DNA of 64,000 nt from Knoellia sinensis KCTC 19936. Its GTDB lineage: Bacteria > Actinomycetota > Actinomycetes > Actinomycetales > Dermatophilaceae. Each line of letters opens with the position of its first letter. The first letter of the stretch is position 1. The stretch is taken from assembly GCF_000768705.1 (NCBI RefSeq), contig NZ_AVPJ01000015.1:22297-86296 (forward strand), read 5' to 3'. This document shows positions 1 to 9,489 of the stretch, piece after piece. The notes below the pieces were generated by a model, which worked only from the letters and a program-made list of their open reading frames with translations, had not been told where the DNA came from and did not search any database. A program made the position numbers and the translations under genes.

Positions 1-311
1 TCCGCGAGCTACTCGCCACCAATCCCGCTGTGACGGCAGTGGTCGGAACTGCTGACCAGATGGCGGTTGGTGCGATGCATGCCCTCTCGGAGCAAGGCAT
101 CTCCGTGCCCGATGAGATCTCGGTTGCAGGCTTCAACGACATTCCTGCCGGCTTGGACGTCACGCCGAACCTGACGACAGTGCAGCTGCCGCTTCGTGAG
201 ATGGGTGCCCAAGCGGCGCGGTATGCCCTCGAGTCCAGCCGGACCCCACGCTCGCGCACCCTGCATACCAGGCTACTGGTGCGCGGCTCCACCGCTGTCC
301 CGCGGGGCTGA
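1..311 (+). CDS. LacI-family transcriptional regulator, C-terminal fragment
   Basis: The open frame enters from the window edge (first full codon at base 3) and stops at 309-311, so only the last ~103 residues are visible. They match the end of the LacI/PurR ligand-binding domain: a TAVVGTADQMAVGAMHAL segment, then VPDEISVAGFNDIPAG, then the TTVQLPLREMGAQAA helix that closes these proteins. The DNA-binding half lies outside the window. It is a sugar-responsive regulator by family. The next gene on the same strand begins 228 bp downstream and encodes a secreted beta-propeller that it might control, but no operator could be tied to it. Confidence 0.9.
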   Translation, partial: RELLATNPAVTAVVGTADQMAVGAMHALSEQGISVPDEISVAGFNDIPAGLDVTPNLTTVQLPLREMGAQAARYALESSRTPRSRTLHTRLLVRGSTAVPRG

Positions 312-539
312 GTCTGCCCGGCTGACCGACAGCACACGCGCGCAGGATCTCGCTGCTGGTGTTGCTGAACGGCATACGAGTCGCCGTGAATTTGCCGCCG
401 ATGGGCACGGCGTCAGTCTGAGACTTCAGACGTAAAGGCCAGCCCAGAAAACGTTTGCCAAACGGGTATTGGACCGCTAGCCTCACCCAAGATGGCCAGC
501 GAAGGACAGCCCGGTTGAACCACAGTCGAGGAGTGTCGA

Positions 540-2603
540 ATGCGTCGAATTCACCGAAGAGTTACAGGATTCCTGTTGGCATTCGCTGTCGTCCTGGCTG
601 GCTTGGTGGCAAGCCAGCCAGCGCAGGCGCGCCTGACAACAGCCTCTGACTCCGACGTCACCGTCCGCTCGCTGGGGACGCCCCTCTATGACGTCTTGGT
701 GCTGGGCGGCACCCCTGGGCCGGGGCCTGACGGGCAGGAGGCGATGTGGGTTGTGACGGCTGGCAGTCCGGCTCGCCTGCAGTCCCTATCACCGCTTTCG
801 GGATCGGTTCTCTCGGATCAGCCCTTGATGCACGCCGACGGTGGGGGAGGCGCGCCTGGCGGCTACGGGATTGTCACCGCTCCCAATGGCGACGTCTACG
901 TCGGCACCTATGGGGACGGCCATCTCTATCGCCGTGCTGCCGGCTCCAACTCGACCATTGAAGACCTGGGACGTCCCCGTCCTGGAGACACATACGTCTT
1001 CGCCATGACGATCATCGATGGCAAGCTCTACGGCGGCACCTACCCGGGCGGGGCAGTCTTCTCGTACGACCTGGCGACCGGCGCTGTGCGCGACTACGGC
1101 CGCATGATGGACGGGCAGCTCTACGTTCGGAGCATCACGTCCCTGGACGGCATCGTTTACGCCGGCACCTATGACTGCCACATCTTCGCGATCGACCCTG
1201 CAACGGGCGTTAAGACCGAGCTGCCTCAGCCTGCGCCCAATTGCGGCAACGTCAGCGACATGAACGCCATCGACGGCAGGCTCTACGCCAGGATCGGCTC
1301 GAGCATCATCAACGCCACAGAGCACGTCTACGATCCGGCCTCGGGCACATGGGTCGGCAGCATCCCCAACGTGGCGGGCCTGTCGCTGTCCGAGGTCGGC
1401 CCCGACGGCAAGATCTACTACATGCACACAGACGGTGCTGTCGGGACGGTATCCCGCTTCGACCCGGAGACCCTCGCGGTCGAGAAGACCTCGGCCGTGG
1501 TCAGCGGGCGGGTGGTCAACAACCGTGGTGTTGGGTGGATGGACCTCGGGGACCCCGGGTGGCCCGGGCAGACCCTCGTTCAGGTCCTCTGGCGCGGTCA
1601 GGTCGTTCTCTACAACCCTCAAACCGATCGTTCGGAGGTGCGCGATGCTCCGCTGAGCGGCGAGCCGATCCGGATCAACGTGATCGGTGCCGACGATGAG
1701 GTCTACGTGGGTGGCTACCTCAACGGGGGAATCGCAGCGGTCGACCCAGACTCAGGCGCCAAAACCTTCCACAGGTTCGCTCAAGGTGAATCCATTCTCC
1801 CCGACGGAGATCAGGTGTGGCTTGGGGTCTATCCCGACGCCCGGGTGTATGCGTGGGACAGGACCAAGGTCTGGCACAACCCGGCATATTCGCCGGGCCC
1901 GATCGGCAGCGTCGACAACCCGACCCTCCTGCATGACGGTGGCCCCGGTGACCAGAACCGGATCTCAGCCGTCGCCGACCTGGGCAACAGGGTGGCATTC
2001 GGAACCCAACCAAACGCCACACTGACCGGCTCGGTGGTGGTCGTCGATAAGGCCACGCGAACCCCCACGGTGTGGGAGGGTCCGATCGCCGACCAGAGCA
2101 CCGTTGGCCTGGCCGCCCGGGGTGGGACGCTTTTTGGCGGGACGTCGATCATCGCCTCCTATGCCCAGCCAGCGCCCACAACAACCGACGCACACCTCTA
2201 CGCCCTGGACCCCACGACGGGCGAGCTCAAGTGGTCTGTCGTACCGAGTCCGGGAGCCCCAGCCATCCGTGGCGTCGAGGTGGACTCCAAGGACCGGGTG
2301 TGGGCATTGACCAACGGCGCCTTGACGAGCCACAACTCTCGGAACGGTGACCTCATGCGAACGATCAGGCTGACGGCAGACCAGCACTCTGGGCGACTCG
2401 CCGGCGAACTCGAGTACGACCCTGAGGCGAACGTGCTGTGGGCGCTTGTTCAGGGGTCGAAGTTGTATGCCGTGGACGCGCAGACCGGCAAGGCCAGACT
2501 GGTCCTCGAGCGGCCCATGCTGCGCCTCGCGGTCAGCTCCTCGGGCACAGCCTTCGTCTCGTCGAACGCCGAACTCCTGGCGGTCGAGTTCAATCAGGGC
2601 TGA
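540..2603 (+). CDS. secreted beta-propeller protein (PQQ/Kelch-like repeats)
   Basis: 687 residues. The N-terminus MRRIHRR plus a hydrophobic stretch ending SQPAQA is a Sec signal peptide, so the mature protein is exported. The rest consists of repeated blade-like units with motifs such as DVYVGTYGDGHLYRR, KLYGGTYPGGAVFSYD and IVYAGTYDCHIFAID, spaced about 45-60 residues apart, typical of a multi-bladed propeller. No catalytic signature was recognised. Start chosen because GAGGAG lies about 7 nt upstream of ATG 540. Such propellers are common beside glycan-degradation genes, and this one lies just before a sialic acid locus, so a role in glycan binding or cleavage is possible but is inference. 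Confidence 0.8.
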   Translation: MRRIHRRVTGFLLAFAVVLAGLVASQPAQARLTTASDSDVTVRSLGTPLYDVLVLGGTPGPGPDGQEAMWVVTAGSPARLQSLSPLSGSVLSDQPLMHADGGGGAPGGYGIVTAPNGDVYVGTYGDGHLYRRAAGSNSTIEDLGRPRPGDTYVFAMTIIDGKLYGGTYPGGAVFSYDLATGAVRDYGRMMDGQLYVRSITSLDGIVYAGTYDCHIFAIDPATGVKTELPQPAPNCGNVSDMNAIDGRLYARIGSSIINATEHVYDPASGTWVGSIPNVAGLSLSEVGPDGKIYYMHTDGAVGTVSRFDPETLAVEKTSAVVSGRVVNNRGVGWMDLGDPGWPGQTLVQVLWRGQVVLYNPQTDRSEVRDAPLSGEPIRINVIGADDEVYVGGYLNGGIAAVDPDSGAKTFHRFAQGESILPDGDQVWLGVYPDARVYAWDRTKVWHNPAYSPGPIGSVDNPTLLHDGGPGDQNRISAVADLGNRVAFGTQPNATLTGSVVVVDKATRTPTVWEGPIADQSTVGLAARGGTLFGGTSIIASYAQPAPTTTDAHLYALDPTTGELKWSVVPSPGAPAIRGVEVDSKDRVWALTNGALTSHNSRNGDLMRTIRLTADQHSGRLAGELEYDPEANVLWALVQGSKLYAVDAQTGKARLVLERPMLRLAVSSSGTAFVSSNAELLAVEFNQG

Positions 2604-2762
2604 ACATCTGAGCGGCGACGTCAACTGGAAAGCACCGACGCCGGGGATGCTGAGGCGTACTCACTTCGCGATACCGCTCCGCGCCGAGAATGTCCCAAAT
2701 TCACCGTCGACCGGCGTTGGCAACGATCAGACAATGGCCGACTGGATGCGACTAGAAGGGTC
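2604..2762. other. convergent intergenic gap, nothing recognised
   Basis: Spacer between the convergent propeller and SIS-domain genes. No strong hairpin with a T-tract and no small ORF with a convincing ribosome binding site were found. Confidence 0.5.
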
Positions 2763-3818
2763 TCAGGTCGTGCGGGTGACCTTGGAGAGTCCGCGAGGTG
2801 CGTCGGGATCGTGGTGGCGGGCGATCGCCATCGCGTGGGCCAGGCGCTGAAGCGGGATGATCTCGAGGAGCGGGCTGAGCTCCTCGGGCACGCGCGGCAA
2901 CACGATCGCCGGCTCCTGGCCTGCCGTGTCGGCGTCACCGACGACGGTCAGGTCGGCTCCACGGTCACGCAGCCGTTCGAGCACGGCCGCCATGGCCGTC
3001 CCGGCGACTCCGTGCGGGACCACCGCGAGCACAGGCCGCTCGGAGTCGACCATGGCGAGCGGGCCATGGAGCAGGTCGGCACCGGAGAAGGCGTGAGCCG
3101 CGAGATACGACGTCTCCATCAGTTTGAGCGCGGCCTCGCGTGCCGTGGGATAGGCGTAGCCGCGACCGGTGAGGACGAGCCGATCGACGAAGCGGTAGTG
3201 GCCGGCAACCTCCGTCACGCCGGGCGCGGCCACGGTTTGCTCGGCCGCGGACACCAGGCCGGTGCCGTCGAGCATGCCGCGGCCGCTCCATGCGTCGACG
3301 AGGAGCCACAGAGTGAGCAGCGTCGCTGTGTAGGTCTTCGTCGCCGCAACGGCGCGCTCTGTTCCGGCGCGCACATCGAGGTGCAGTTCGGCCGCAGCGG
3401 CCAGCGGTGATTCCGCGTTGTTGGTCACGGCCAGGGTGAGGGCACCTGCCCGGCCGGCGGCGCGCGTGGACTCCAGCAGGTCGGGTGATCCGCCGGACTG
3501 GCTCACGGCGACCCACAGGACGTCGCGGAAGTCCGGCTGGGCGGCATAGGCGGTCGTCGTCGACGGTGAGGCAAGGCCGCATGGGAGGCCGAGCACGATT
3601 TCTGCGAGGTACTTGAAGTAGAGCGCCGCGTGGTCGCTGGTCCCGCGGGCCGCGATCATGACGAAGCGGGGAGATGCGGCACGGATCCGCGCCGCCACGG
3701 TGTCGACGTCGGCCGGGCTTTCGGCGAGGATGCGGTCGAAGATGGCCGGCTGCTCGGTGATCTCCATCGCCATCAGTGCACCGGGAACCGTTGCGACAGA
3801 GGGGTTTTCAGAGGTCAC
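2763..3818 (-). CDS. SIS-domain sugar isomerase/deaminase, GlmS-C-like
   Basis: 351 residues with two SIS (phosphosugar isomerase) domains. The first carries MIAARGTSDHAALYFKYL and AVSQSGGSPDLLE; the second carries LTGRGYAYPTAREAALKL and ETSYLAAHAFSGADLLHGP, the pattern of the GlmS isomerase half and of SIS-type glucosamine-6-phosphate deaminases. The glutaminase domain of GlmS is absent, so a deaminase or isomerase acting on GlcN-6-P is the likely role. It is the last gene of the sialate operon and would finish conversion of amino-sugar phosphates to fructose-6-phosphate. The GTG start at 3818 overlaps the nanE stop as GTGA, indicating translational coupling. A deacetylase (NagA) is not in the window. 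Confidence 0.85.
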   Translation of the reverse strand: MTSENPSVATVPGALMAMEITEQPAIFDRILAESPADVDTVAARIRAASPRFVMIAARGTSDHAALYFKYLAEIVLGLPCGLASPSTTTAYAAQPDFRDVLWVAVSQSGGSPDLLESTRAAGRAGALTLAVTNNAESPLAAAAELHLDVRAGTERAVAATKTYTATLLTLWLLVDAWSGRGMLDGTGLVSAAEQTVAAPGVTEVAGHYRFVDRLVLTGRGYAYPTAREAALKLMETSYLAAHAFSGADLLHGPLAMVDSERPVLAVVPHGVAGTAMAAVLERLRDRGADLTVVGDADTAGQEPAIVLPRVPEELSPLLEIIPLQRLAHAMAIARHHDPDAPRGLSKVTRTT

Positions 3819-4525
3819 GACCGCTCCTCCGTGATGTTGTTCTGCGCGACTGCAGCCGCGAACCAGCCGGTGATGGTCGTGGGGTGAGTGATGGCGGTGC
3901 CGACAACCACGGCGTGGGCGCCGGCGTGGATGGCTGCCGCGGCCTGCCCGGGAGTGTGAACGCGTCCCTCGGCGACGACCGGCACGTCGAGACGTGTGGC
4001 GAGCTGACCCACGAGGGTGAGGTCGGGTCCGTCGGTTTTGATCGTGTATGCCGTGTAGCCGGCGAGGGTGGTCCCGACGAGATCCGCTCCCGCGGCCGCG
4101 GCAGCGATGCCCTCGTCGAAGGTTGAGCAGTCGGCCATCACCAGCGCGCCGGTCGTTCCGTGCACTGCCGCGATGGTCTCGGCGAGGGAGCGCCCGTCGG
4201 GTCGGCGGCGTGAGGTGCCGTCGAGGGCGACGATGTGTGCGCCCGCCTCCGCCACAGCGACGGCGTGCTCGAGGGTCGGCGTGATGAAGACGTCGTCCTC
4301 GCCGTCCTTCCACAGCCCGATGAGGGGAAGATCGACCGCTGCTCGGATGGACGCGATGTCCTCAAGACCCTGGGCGCGGATGCCGACGGCGCCACCGCGA
4401 GCAGCCGCCAGAGCGACCCGAGTCATCGTGTCCGGCGATCGCATGGGCTCTCCCGGGTAGGCCTGACAGGAGACGATGAGCCCATCCCGCAGTGCTTCCA
4501 CGAGTTCTGGACTGATCCGGGTCAC
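3815..4525 (-). CDS. nanE: N-acetylmannosamine-6-phosphate 2-epimerase NanE
   Basis: 236 residues, the usual size for this TIM-barrel epimerase, which turns ManNAc-6-P into GlcNAc-6-P. Visible family motifs are IVSCQAYPGEPM near the N-terminus, GIRAQG, LPLIGLWKDGEDDVFITPT, ALDGTSRRRPDG, MADCSTFDEG and VVAEGRVHTPGQA. The start is taken as GTG 4525 because it overlaps the nanK stop as GTGA; a longer reading from 4555 adds residues with no family match. It sits between nanK and the SIS gene in a run of 4-bp overlaps. Function assignment is strong from both motifs and context. Confidence 0.95.
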   Translation of the reverse strand: MTRISPELVEALRDGLIVSCQAYPGEPMRSPDTMTRVALAAARGGAVGIRAQGLEDIASIRAAVDLPLIGLWKDGEDDVFITPTLEHAVAVAEAGAHIVALDGTSRRRPDGRSLAETIAAVHGTTGALVMADCSTFDEGIAAAAAGADLVGTTLAGYTAYTIKTDGPDLTLVGQLATRLDVPVVAEGRVHTPGQAAAAIHAGAHAVVVGTAITHPTTITGWFAAAVAQNNITEERS

Positions 4526-5469
4526 GAGGACTCCTTGTCTGCGAATGTCGACCATGCGAGGGCTGCGGCGCCGACGAGAGCCGCATCGGTGCCGAGGGCG
4601 GAGGCCGCGATCGGTGTGTCGACCAGGGAGGGCAGAACCTCACCGGCCACTGCAGAGCGCAGCGCCTCCCACCACAGCTCGCCCGCCTCGCTCACCCCGC
4701 CACCGACGACGACCACGTGCGGGTCGAGGACGTTGACCAGCCCCCCGATGGCGGATCCCACCGCGGCACCACCATCGCGAAGCACCTCCGCCGCGATCTC
4801 GTCGCCGGCCGACGCGAGGGCTGCGACCGCGCGTAGGTCCTGGACAGCCGCGCCCGCCCGGCGGGCGTGTTCGGCATGCAGCCCGGGGCCGGAGGCGAAG
4901 GCCTCGAGGTGGCCGACGGCGCCACACGAGCAGGGGAGCTCACCGGCATACGGACTCGGTTGGTGTCCGATGTGACCGGCGGCGTTGTGGGCCCCTGCGA
5001 GAGGGGCGCCATCGACGATGAAGGAGCCCCCGACGCCAGTCCCCACGCCGACGAAAAGGGCTGTGGCGCAACCCTTTCCTGCGCCGAAGGCGACGTCGCC
5101 GAGCGCATGTGCGTGGACGTCGTTGACCACGGACGTGGTCATGCCCGTCAGGGCCTCCAGCTTCTGGGCGAGAGGAGTGCCAGCCCAGCCGACGAGGACG
5201 TCCGTCGCACCGACCACGACTCCGCGTTGGGGATCGATGACTCCGGCGCTGCCGACGCCGAGGTGTCGAACCGGCGGCGCGCCCGGAGCCGCGCCGAGCC
5301 GCGTCACCAACTCGGCCGCGGTCGCAAGGATCGCCTCCGCACCCGCTTGCCCCGGCGTCGGTGCCGTCGCGCGCCCGACGATTTCGCCACGCGCAGTGAC
5401 GAGGGCTGCGGCCGTCTTGGTTCCGCCGATGTCGAGCGCTGCCACGACGGGCGCCTCCGGGTGCGGCAT
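4522..5469 (-). CDS. nanK: ROK-family N-acetylmannosamine kinase
   Basis: 315 residues of the ROK sugar-kinase family. The phosphate-binding segment ALDIGGTKT lies at residues 11-19, and GVGTGVGGSFIVDG and AGHIGH precede a zinc-type motif PCSCGAVGHLEAF near residue 180. The third Cys of the usual CxCGxxGCxE pattern is His here. It would phosphorylate ManNAc made by the neighbouring aldolase, giving the NanE substrate. The ATG at 5469 lies 2 bp after the nanA stop, so it is co-transcribed. ROK kinases can use glucose or other sugars, but the nanA and nanE neighbours make ManNAc the most likely substrate. Confidence 0.9.
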   Translation of the reverse strand: MPHPEAPVVAALDIGGTKTAAALVTARGEIVGRATAPTPGQAGAEAILATAAELVTRLGAAPGAPPVRHLGVGSAGVIDPQRGVVVGATDVLVGWAGTPLAQKLEALTGMTTSVVNDVHAHALGDVAFGAGKGCATALFVGVGTGVGGSFIVDGAPLAGAHNAAGHIGHQPSPYAGELPCSCGAVGHLEAFASGPGLHAEHARRAGAAVQDLRAVAALASAGDEIAAEVLRDGGAAVGSAIGGLVNVLDPHVVVVGGGVSEAGELWWEALRSAVAGEVLPSLVDTPIAASALGTDAALVGAAALAWSTFADKESS

Positions 5470-5471
5470 CG

Positions 5472-6410
5472 TCAGAGCAGCCCGGCCTCGACGAGGATCT
5501 CGCGGATGCGCCCGGTCTCGGCGTCGTCCAGGCGACGCATCGGCAGGGACACAGCGTTGCTCTCGATGACACCGAGGAGGGCGAGCGCCGTCTTGAAGGC
5601 GCCCACGCCGCGCGTGGCTCCGGCCGTCGTCGCGGGGTCGGGAGCGTCGACGATGCGGAAGAGGCGCGTGAGCCGGTCCTGCTCCTCGCGGGCGACGTCC
5701 CAGTTGCCCGAGACGCAGGCGTCGTGGAGACGCACATAGCCAGCCGGGTCGACGTTCCCCAGCCCCGGGACCGAGCCGGAGGCGCCGGCGAGCATCATGC
5801 CGTCAACGACGACCTCGTGACCGGTGAGGGCACTGAAGTCGGCTCCCGGGAGCTCCTCGCGGACCGTGAGGACAAGCTGACGGAAAGCCACGTCGTCGCC
5901 GCTGGAATCCTTGATGCCCGCGATGACGCGGTCGGCGGCGAGGCGCGTCAGCAGGTCCAGGGACAGCTTGACCCGGACGCAGACCGGGATGTCGTAGGCG
6001 AGGAGGGGCAGGTCGGTCGCGTCCGCGATCGCTCGGAAGTGGCGCTCGATCTCATGCGGGCCGACGATGGCGTAGAACGGTGCCGTCGCCACGATCGCGT
6101 CGGCGCCGAGTCGCTCCGACGCCCGGACCCGCTCCAGCACTCGCGGCGTCGTGGGCTCGATGGAACCCGCGATGACCGGCACGGACCCGCTGACGGTCTT
6201 GACGATGACCCCCAGCGCGCGGTCCCTGTCCGCGTCGGTGAGGAAGACCGTCTCGCCGGAGCTGCCGAGGGCGAAGATGCCGTTGACGCCGGCCTCGAGC
6301 TGGCGTGCGACGAGCCGCTCAAGGGACGCGACGTCGACGCCACCGTCGGCGGAGAGCGGCGTGACGGTCGGGGGGATGACGCCGCTGAATCGGGGGCTGG
6401 GGGTGCTCAC
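5472..6410 (-). CDS. nanA: N-acetylneuraminate lyase (DHDPS/NAL family)
   Basis: 312 residues, a TIM-barrel class I aldolase that would split Neu5Ac into pyruvate and ManNAc. GSSGET (49-54) binds the pyruvate carboxylate, Tyr139 in LLAYDIP is the catalytic tyrosine, and Lys167 in AGIKDSSGD is the Schiff-base lysine. The family also contains dihydrodipicolinate synthase and keto-deoxy-sugar aldolases; assignment to NanA rests on nanK, nanE, sialidase and transporter neighbours. The start is GTG 6410, overlapping the oppF-like stop as GTGA; upstream in-frame residues are arginine-rich and unlike the family. Confidence 0.9.
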   Translation of the reverse strand: MSTPSPRFSGVIPPTVTPLSADGGVDVASLERLVARQLEAGVNGIFALGSSGETVFLTDADRDRALGVIVKTVSGSVPVIAGSIEPTTPRVLERVRASERLGADAIVATAPFYAIVGPHEIERHFRAIADATDLPLLAYDIPVCVRVKLSLDLLTRLAADRVIAGIKDSSGDDVAFRQLVLTVREELPGADFSALTGHEVVVDGMMLAGASGSVPGLGNVDPAGYVRLHDACVSGNWDVAREEQDRLTRLFRIVDAPDPATTAGATRGVGAFKTALALLGVIESNAVSLPMRRLDDAETGRIREILVEAGLL

Positions 6411-7528
6411 GCTGTCTCCTCGACATCGTCGGTGGCGGGCCGTTCGAGCCCGGGGTCCTTGGGGGTTGCGGCACGCGCGAGCGCGACGAGTTCGGCATCG
6501 CCGGTGCCAGCAGGAATGGGGTGGTGACACCGGAACACGTGTGCCATGGCGCCGTTCGTCTCGGCGGTCTCAGGACTCGGCATGGACTCGGCGCACACGT
6601 CTGTCGCCTTCCAGCAGCGAGTCCGGAACGGGCACCCACTCGGGGGCCTGGTGGCACTCGGCACCGGACCGACGAGGGGTATGGGGTCGATCGGCGAGAG
6701 CAGCCCGGGAGTGGCCGACAGGAGTGCTCGCGTGTAGGGGTGCTGGGCACCGGTGGGGAGCGCGCCCGCCGGCGTCTCCTCGACGATGCGACCGAGATAC
6801 ATCGTCACGACCCGGTCACTCACCCTCTTGACCGTCTGGATGTCGTGCGACACGAAGACCATCGCGAGGCCGAGCCGCTCCTTGAGGTCGAGGAGGAGGT
6901 TGAGGATCTGGGCCCGGACCGACACGTCGAGTGCACTCGTCGGTTCGTCGGCGACGATGAGCGCAGGGTCGAGGGCGAGCGCCCGAGCGATCGACACGCG
7001 CTGTCGCTGGCCGCCGGAGAGCTGACTCGGGAGGACGTCGGCGACCGAGCGGGGCAGCCCCACGAGGGCCATGAGCTCGTCGACCCTGGCCTCGCGCTCC
7101 GCCTTGCTGCCTCGGCGGTGAACGTCGAGTGGGTCACGGAGGATGTCCCGCACCGCCATGCGGCGATTCAGGGAGGTCGAGGGATCCTGGAAGATCATGC
7201 CGACCCCGGCTCCGATGTGCTCCCGGCGCTCTGACGCGCTCATCGACCACACATCGAGACCATTGACGCGCACGACCCCCTCAGTAGGCGGCTGCAATCC
7301 GACGAGCACCTTCGCGAGGGTGGACTTGCCACAGCCGGACTCACCCACGACGCCGACGGTCTCGCCGCGACGGATGCCGAAGTCTGCGCCGGTGAGGGCG
7401 AAGACACGCTCGCGGTCGAACATGCCCCCGCCGCGGCTGCGGTGCACGACATGGACGTCGCTCAGTTCCACGATGGTCGGATCGGACGCCACGCCGGACG
7501 TGGCGTCGGACTTCAGGGCCGCGTTCAT
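6407..7528 (-). CDS. oligopeptide/sialate ABC transporter ATPase (OppF type)
   Basis: 373 residues. Walker A GESGCGKST at 62-70, Q-loop FQDPSTSLNRR, signature LSGGQRQR from 170, Walker B LIVADEP at 190-196, and the H-loop SHD. The C-terminal CPFRTRC...C extension is characteristic of OppD/OppF/DppD subunits. It is one of two nucleotide-binding subunits powering import through the membrane pair encoded upstream. ATG 7528 overlaps the preceding reading frame as ATGA. Its place directly before nanA suggests that the cargo is sialic acid, as in Sat-type ABC importers, rather than peptides; that substrate is inferred from context. Confidence 0.92.
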   Translation of the reverse strand: MNAALKSDATSGVASDPTIVELSDVHVVHRSRGGGMFDRERVFALTGADFGIRRGETVGVVGESGCGKSTLAKVLVGLQPPTEGVVRVNGLDVWSMSASERREHIGAGVGMIFQDPSTSLNRRMAVRDILRDPLDVHRRGSKAEREARVDELMALVGLPRSVADVLPSQLSGGQRQRVSIARALALDPALIVADEPTSALDVSVRAQILNLLLDLKERLGLAMVFVSHDIQTVKRVSDRVVTMYLGRIVEETPAGALPTGAQHPYTRALLSATPGLLSPIDPIPLVGPVPSATRPPSGCPFRTRCWKATDVCAESMPSPETAETNGAMAHVFRCHHPIPAGTGDAELVALARAATPKDPGLERPATDDVEETA

Positions 7529-9489
7529 CGGACTGCCTCCTCGAGGGTCGGTTCCACCGCGGGGTGGTGGCAGGCGAAGGTGTGGTTGTCCGGACCGACG
7601 AGCTCGGGTGCGGTGTCACGGCATACCTGGGTTGCCATCGGGCACCGGTCCGCGAACCGGCAGCCGGAGGGGAAGTCAGCCGGCGACGGCACGACCCCGC
7701 GGATCTGGGTGAGGCGTTCGGCACCCGTCTCCAGGGACAGCACCGAGCCGAGGAGGCCGCGTGCATAGTGGTGCGTCGGCGCCTCGATCACATCCGCGGT
7801 CACGCCGGTCTCCACGATCTGTCCGCCGTACATGACGACGACGCGGTCGGACACGTCCGCGACGAGGGCGAGGTCGTGGCTCACGAGGATGAGGGCGAAG
7901 CCGAGCTCGTCACGCAGCCGAAGGAGCAGCTCCATGACCTGCGCCTAGACGGTGACGTCCAGAGCCGTCGTCGGCTCGTCGGCGATGACCAGGCGAGGAT
8001 CGCGCGACAGTGCCATCGCGATGACGACACGCTGGCGCTGGCCTCCGGACAGCTCGTGGGGGAATGCTGCGAGCGTCCGTTGCGGATCGAGGCCCACCAG
8101 GAGCATGAGCTCCTCAGCGGTCCGGGTGCCGCCGCGGCTCGTGAGCTGCGCCAGTTGTGCCCCGATCTTGAGCGAGGGGTTCAGTGCCGACAGGGCGTCC
8201 TGGTAGATCATCGCGATCTCGCGACCCATGAGGGCGCGCCGCTTGGTGGCGCTGAGAGTGGTGAGGTCGGTTCCGTCGAAGTGGATCTCGCCCTTGATGC
8301 GCGCACCGCTGGGCTCGAGTCCCATGATCGCGAGCGCCGTCAACGACTTGCCCGAGCCGGACTCGCCCACGAGACCGACCACTTCCCCCGGGCGCACGTC
8401 GAAGCTGATGTCGTCGACGATGTCCACCCCGTTGTGACGGTCGGCGAAGCCGATGGACAGGTTGCGCACGTCGAGGACCGGGGCCGCGTCGGACAGCGGA
8501 CGGGCGCGCTCACGGATGCGGGCGGCCGCTTCGACCAGGCCGGGAAGTTGCAGAACTTCGCCGGTGCCGGGCTCGGCCTTCTCAAGGACGTCCTGCTCGG
8601 CGATCGCCTTGGTCTTGGCGCGCCGGGCCGCCGGAGCGGCCCAGGCGTCCGAGATCCCCTCGGAGAGCACGTTGAGGGCGAGGACGGTCAGGAGGATCAG
8701 GAGACCCGGGAAGAAGGTGGCCCACCAGCCACCGATCTGCACCATCTCCTTGCCGAAGGCAATGACCGAACCCCATGAGGACTGGGCCTCCTGGGGGGAG
8801 AGCCCACCGCCGATGAACGACAGGGACGCCTCGAAGACGATGGCATCGGCCACCATGACGGTGACGAACACGAGGATCGGGGCAGCGCAGTTGCGCAGGA
8901 TGTGCTTGATCAGGATGTGCGGTCGCCGTGCACCGATGATCCGCTCGGCCGCGACGTAGTCCTCCCGGTATTGGCTGAGGACGTTGGCGCGCACGATCCG
9001 GGCGATGGACGGGGTGAAGACGAACCCGATCGCGATCACGAGCACGAGGAGGCTGTTCTTGCCGAACGAGATGATGAGAAGCGCCGAGAGGACGATGGCA
9101 GGGAAGGCCATGACGACGTCCAGGCAGCGCATGATCACTTCGTCGACCGCGTTGCGACTCGTGCCCGCGATCGCGCCGAGGATCGAACCGGCAACCAGGG
9201 CGATGGCGGCGGCCCCGAAGCCGACGATGAGGGATCGGCGCGTACCGGCGACGAGCCGCGAGTAGACGTCACGGCCGAGACGATCGAGCCCGAACCAGAA
9301 GTCGCCGTTCGGGCCGGTGAGGGCCGGTCCCAGGCCGGACTGCGTCGGATCGTGTCGCAGGAGCAGGGGAGCGAGCAGTCCGACGAGGACGACGAGGGCG
9401 ACGAAGCCGAGGGCGATCCGGCTCGCGAGACCGAGCCGACGGAAGCCGACCCCGGGGCGGGAGAGTTGGTGGGTGAGGGCGCGACGCAT
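7525..9489 (-). pseudogene. OppC-OppD permease-ATPase fusion interrupted by an amber codon
   Basis: A 655-codon frame split by one in-frame TAG at 7945-7947. The front part (7945-9489, 514 aa) is an OppC-like permease with N-terminal membrane segments and the EAA-type loop [14 protein letters not shown], fused to an OppD-like ATPase: Walker A GESGSGKS, signature LSGGQRQR, Walker B IADEP. It stops after TALDVTV; the rest (7525-7935, 136 aa from an internal ATG) resumes in the same frame as ELLLRLRDELGFALILVSHD with the H-loop and CRFADRC tail. Relatives read LDVTVQAQV here, so the stop is most simply a CAG-to-TAG change. Permease-ATPase fusions are known in actinobacterial Opp systems. Without readthrough the ATPase would lack its H-loop. 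Confidence 0.88.
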
